Below are positions 7,437 through 7,940 of a stretch of DNA of 7,940 bases, piece after piece. Numbering within the stretch: position 1 is the stretch's first letter; every line of letters starts with the position of its first letter. The notes under the pieces are model-generated. The model was not told the DNA's origin and did not search any database. It was given only the letters and a program-made list of their open reading frames with translations. The DNA comes from Campylobacteraceae bacterium (GTDB lineage Bacteria > Campylobacterota > Campylobacteria > Campylobacterales > Sulfurovaceae), in assembly GCA_027002665.1 (NCBI GenBank), contig JALWZK010000009.1:1-7940 (forward strand), written 5' to 3'. Made by a program: the position numbers and the translations under genes.

Positions 7437-7745
7437 TTATCCAATAAATGGGTTAGCATATAGTGCAATTAGAGCAATAACAAGTGTATAGATAACCTGT
7501 GCTTCAATCATTGCAAGAGCAATAAACATGGTTGTCATTAATTTACCACCAAGCCCCGGATTTCTTGCAGTTCCAGCAATAGTAGCAGCCGCAGTATGTC
7601 CCATACCGATAGCACCACCAAGTGCAGCGAGACCAAGACCCACACCAGCTGCCACAACAGAGTATGCTTTAATCATAGATTCGCCACCTTCACCAGCGAA
7701 AGCAATAGCACCAAGAGCTAAGAAAAGTAGAAAAAACTTCTTCAT
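7437..7745 (-). CDS. atpE: ATP synthase F0 subunit c
   Basis: Forms the membrane rotor ring of F1F0-ATP synthase; each copy carries one ion on a membrane-buried carboxylate. The 102-residue protein has two transmembrane helices (about 27-50 and 70-97) joined by the polar loop R61-N62-P63. The ion-binding residue is E81 in AMIEAQVIY. The helix-1 position equivalent to Gln32 of the Na+ type is M48, and A82 follows the glutamate where Na+ types have Ser, so I infer a proton ring. The N-terminus is about 17 residues longer than the usual 79-89-residue form and reads as a signal peptide: lysines at 2-3, a hydrophobic run, and AFA before GEGG. The ATG has GAAGGA six bases upstream. It stands alone here, apart from the other atp genes, as is known for atpE in this phylum. 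Confidence 0.96.
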   Translation of the reverse strand: MKKFFLLFLALGAIAFAGEGGESMIKAYSVVAAGVGLGLAALGGAIGMGHTAAATIAGTARNPGLGGKLMTTMFIALAMIEAQVIYTLVIALIALYANPFIG

Positions 7746-7890
7746 TCAATATCCTTCAAGTTAGTAGATTTTAAGTCTCTTTCGACTATCGTTCAAGGTC
7801 CGTTCGGATTGCGTAAACATATATCGAAATATATGCCAATAGCCACATAAATGCAAACTATTTCCCTACTTATCACCTCTAATAGATGTC
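7746..7890 (-). promoter_or_regulatory. Long 5' leader of atpE with a small hairpin
   Basis: If transcription begins just after the -10 at 7894-7899, atpE has a leader of about 140 bases. On the minus strand it contains a perfect 7-bp hairpin, CATATAT-TTCG-ATATATG (7818-7835), and a G+C-richer patch (about 7781-7815) with weaker self-complementary bits (TCCG-AA-CGGA; AGTC-GAAAGA-GACT). The end carries the GAAGGA ribosome site. I recognise no known riboswitch or protein-leader family. The leader may stabilise the mRNA or tune the high expression needed for subunit c. Confidence 0.4.
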
Positions 7891-7893
7891 TGA

Positions 7894-7899
7894 ATTATA
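7894..7899 (-). promoter_or_regulatory. Probable -10 element for atpE
   Basis: The minus strand reads TATAAT here at the end of a 25-base all-AT-like tract (7894-7918, only one G/C pair). There is no convincing -35; the best-spaced hexamer is TTTCTA. It is the best -10 match upstream of atpE, but AT-rich DNA yields such matches by chance, and initiation closer to the gene is possible. Confidence 0.4.
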
Positions 7900-7904
7900 T
7901 CTTA

Positions 7905-7918
7905 TATAATATATTATA
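7905..7918. repeat. Perfect 14-bp AT palindrome in the atpE promoter region
   Basis: TATAATATATTATA is identical on both strands. It gives a TATAAT hexamer in each direction, so a divergent promoter pointing off the right edge is possible. It is low-complexity AT sequence, and no reading frame begins between here and the window end at 7940. Confidence 0.5.
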
Positions 7919-7940
7919 GAAATTAATATATTAACAAAAT

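Noticed and set aside
7437..7745. Sodium-type c ring
   Set aside because: The glutamine and serine that accompany the ion-binding glutamate in Na+ types are replaced by M48 and A82.
7528..7764. Plus-strand open frame opposite atpE
   Set aside because: Proline/alanine-rich translation is the antisense of the glycine/alanine-rich subunit c and has no ribosome site of note.

Overview
This is a housekeeping stretch from an AT-rich bacterium, most likely a member of the Campylobacterota (the Sulfurimonas/Sulfurovum/Campylobacter/Helicobacter side of the tree). The evidence is the low G+C content, the lysine/isoleucine-rich proteins, and the minus-strand order pyrH-rpoZ-spoT-tyrS-nitronate-monooxygenase-like-amidase. 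As far as I recall, Campylobacter jejuni has the same order (Cj1274c back to Cj1269c). Genus cannot be fixed from sequence reading alone.

Layout on the + strand: positions 1-677 hold the 3' part of a SpoU/TrmH-family RNA 2'-O-methyltransferase whose frame is open to the left edge, so its start lies outside the window. It converges on everything else, with only 4 bases between its stop codon and the end of the amidase gene. The rest of the window is read on the minus strand, from right to left. First comes a leader and probable promoter (7746-7940), then atpE (F0 subunit c), then a tRNA-Leu with anticodon GAG and its own extended -10 promoter. A short AT-rich gap with a probable promoter follows, and then a compact six-gene cluster: pyrH (UMP kinase), rpoZ (RNA polymerase omega), spoT (bifunctional (p)ppGpp synthetase/hydrolase), tyrS (tyrosyl-tRNA synthetase), a nitronate monooxygenase-like flavoprotein, and a periplasmic N-acetylmuramoyl-L-alanine amidase. 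Gaps within the cluster are 15, 5 and 20 bases, followed by overlaps of 1 and 20 bases. I read it as one operon with translational coupling at the 3' end.

The cluster joins nucleotide supply (UMP kinase), transcription and the stringent response (omega with the ppGpp enzyme), translation (TyrRS) and peptidoglycan cleavage, so it looks growth-related. Co-expression of rpoZ and spoT is notable because omega forms part of a ppGpp site on RNA polymerase in proteobacteria. All catalytic residues I checked are present, and I see no frameshift or internal decay in any gene.

I found no mobile element, CRISPR array, defence gene or clearly new system. The less ordinary points are small: non-ATG starts on spoT and the flavoprotein gene, an autoinhibitory-type insert in the amidase, a four-cysteine cluster in the flavoprotein, a perfect inverted repeat around the -10 of the tRNA-Leu promoter, and a roughly 140-base atpE leader with a hairpin, a G+C-richer patch and short ORFs.
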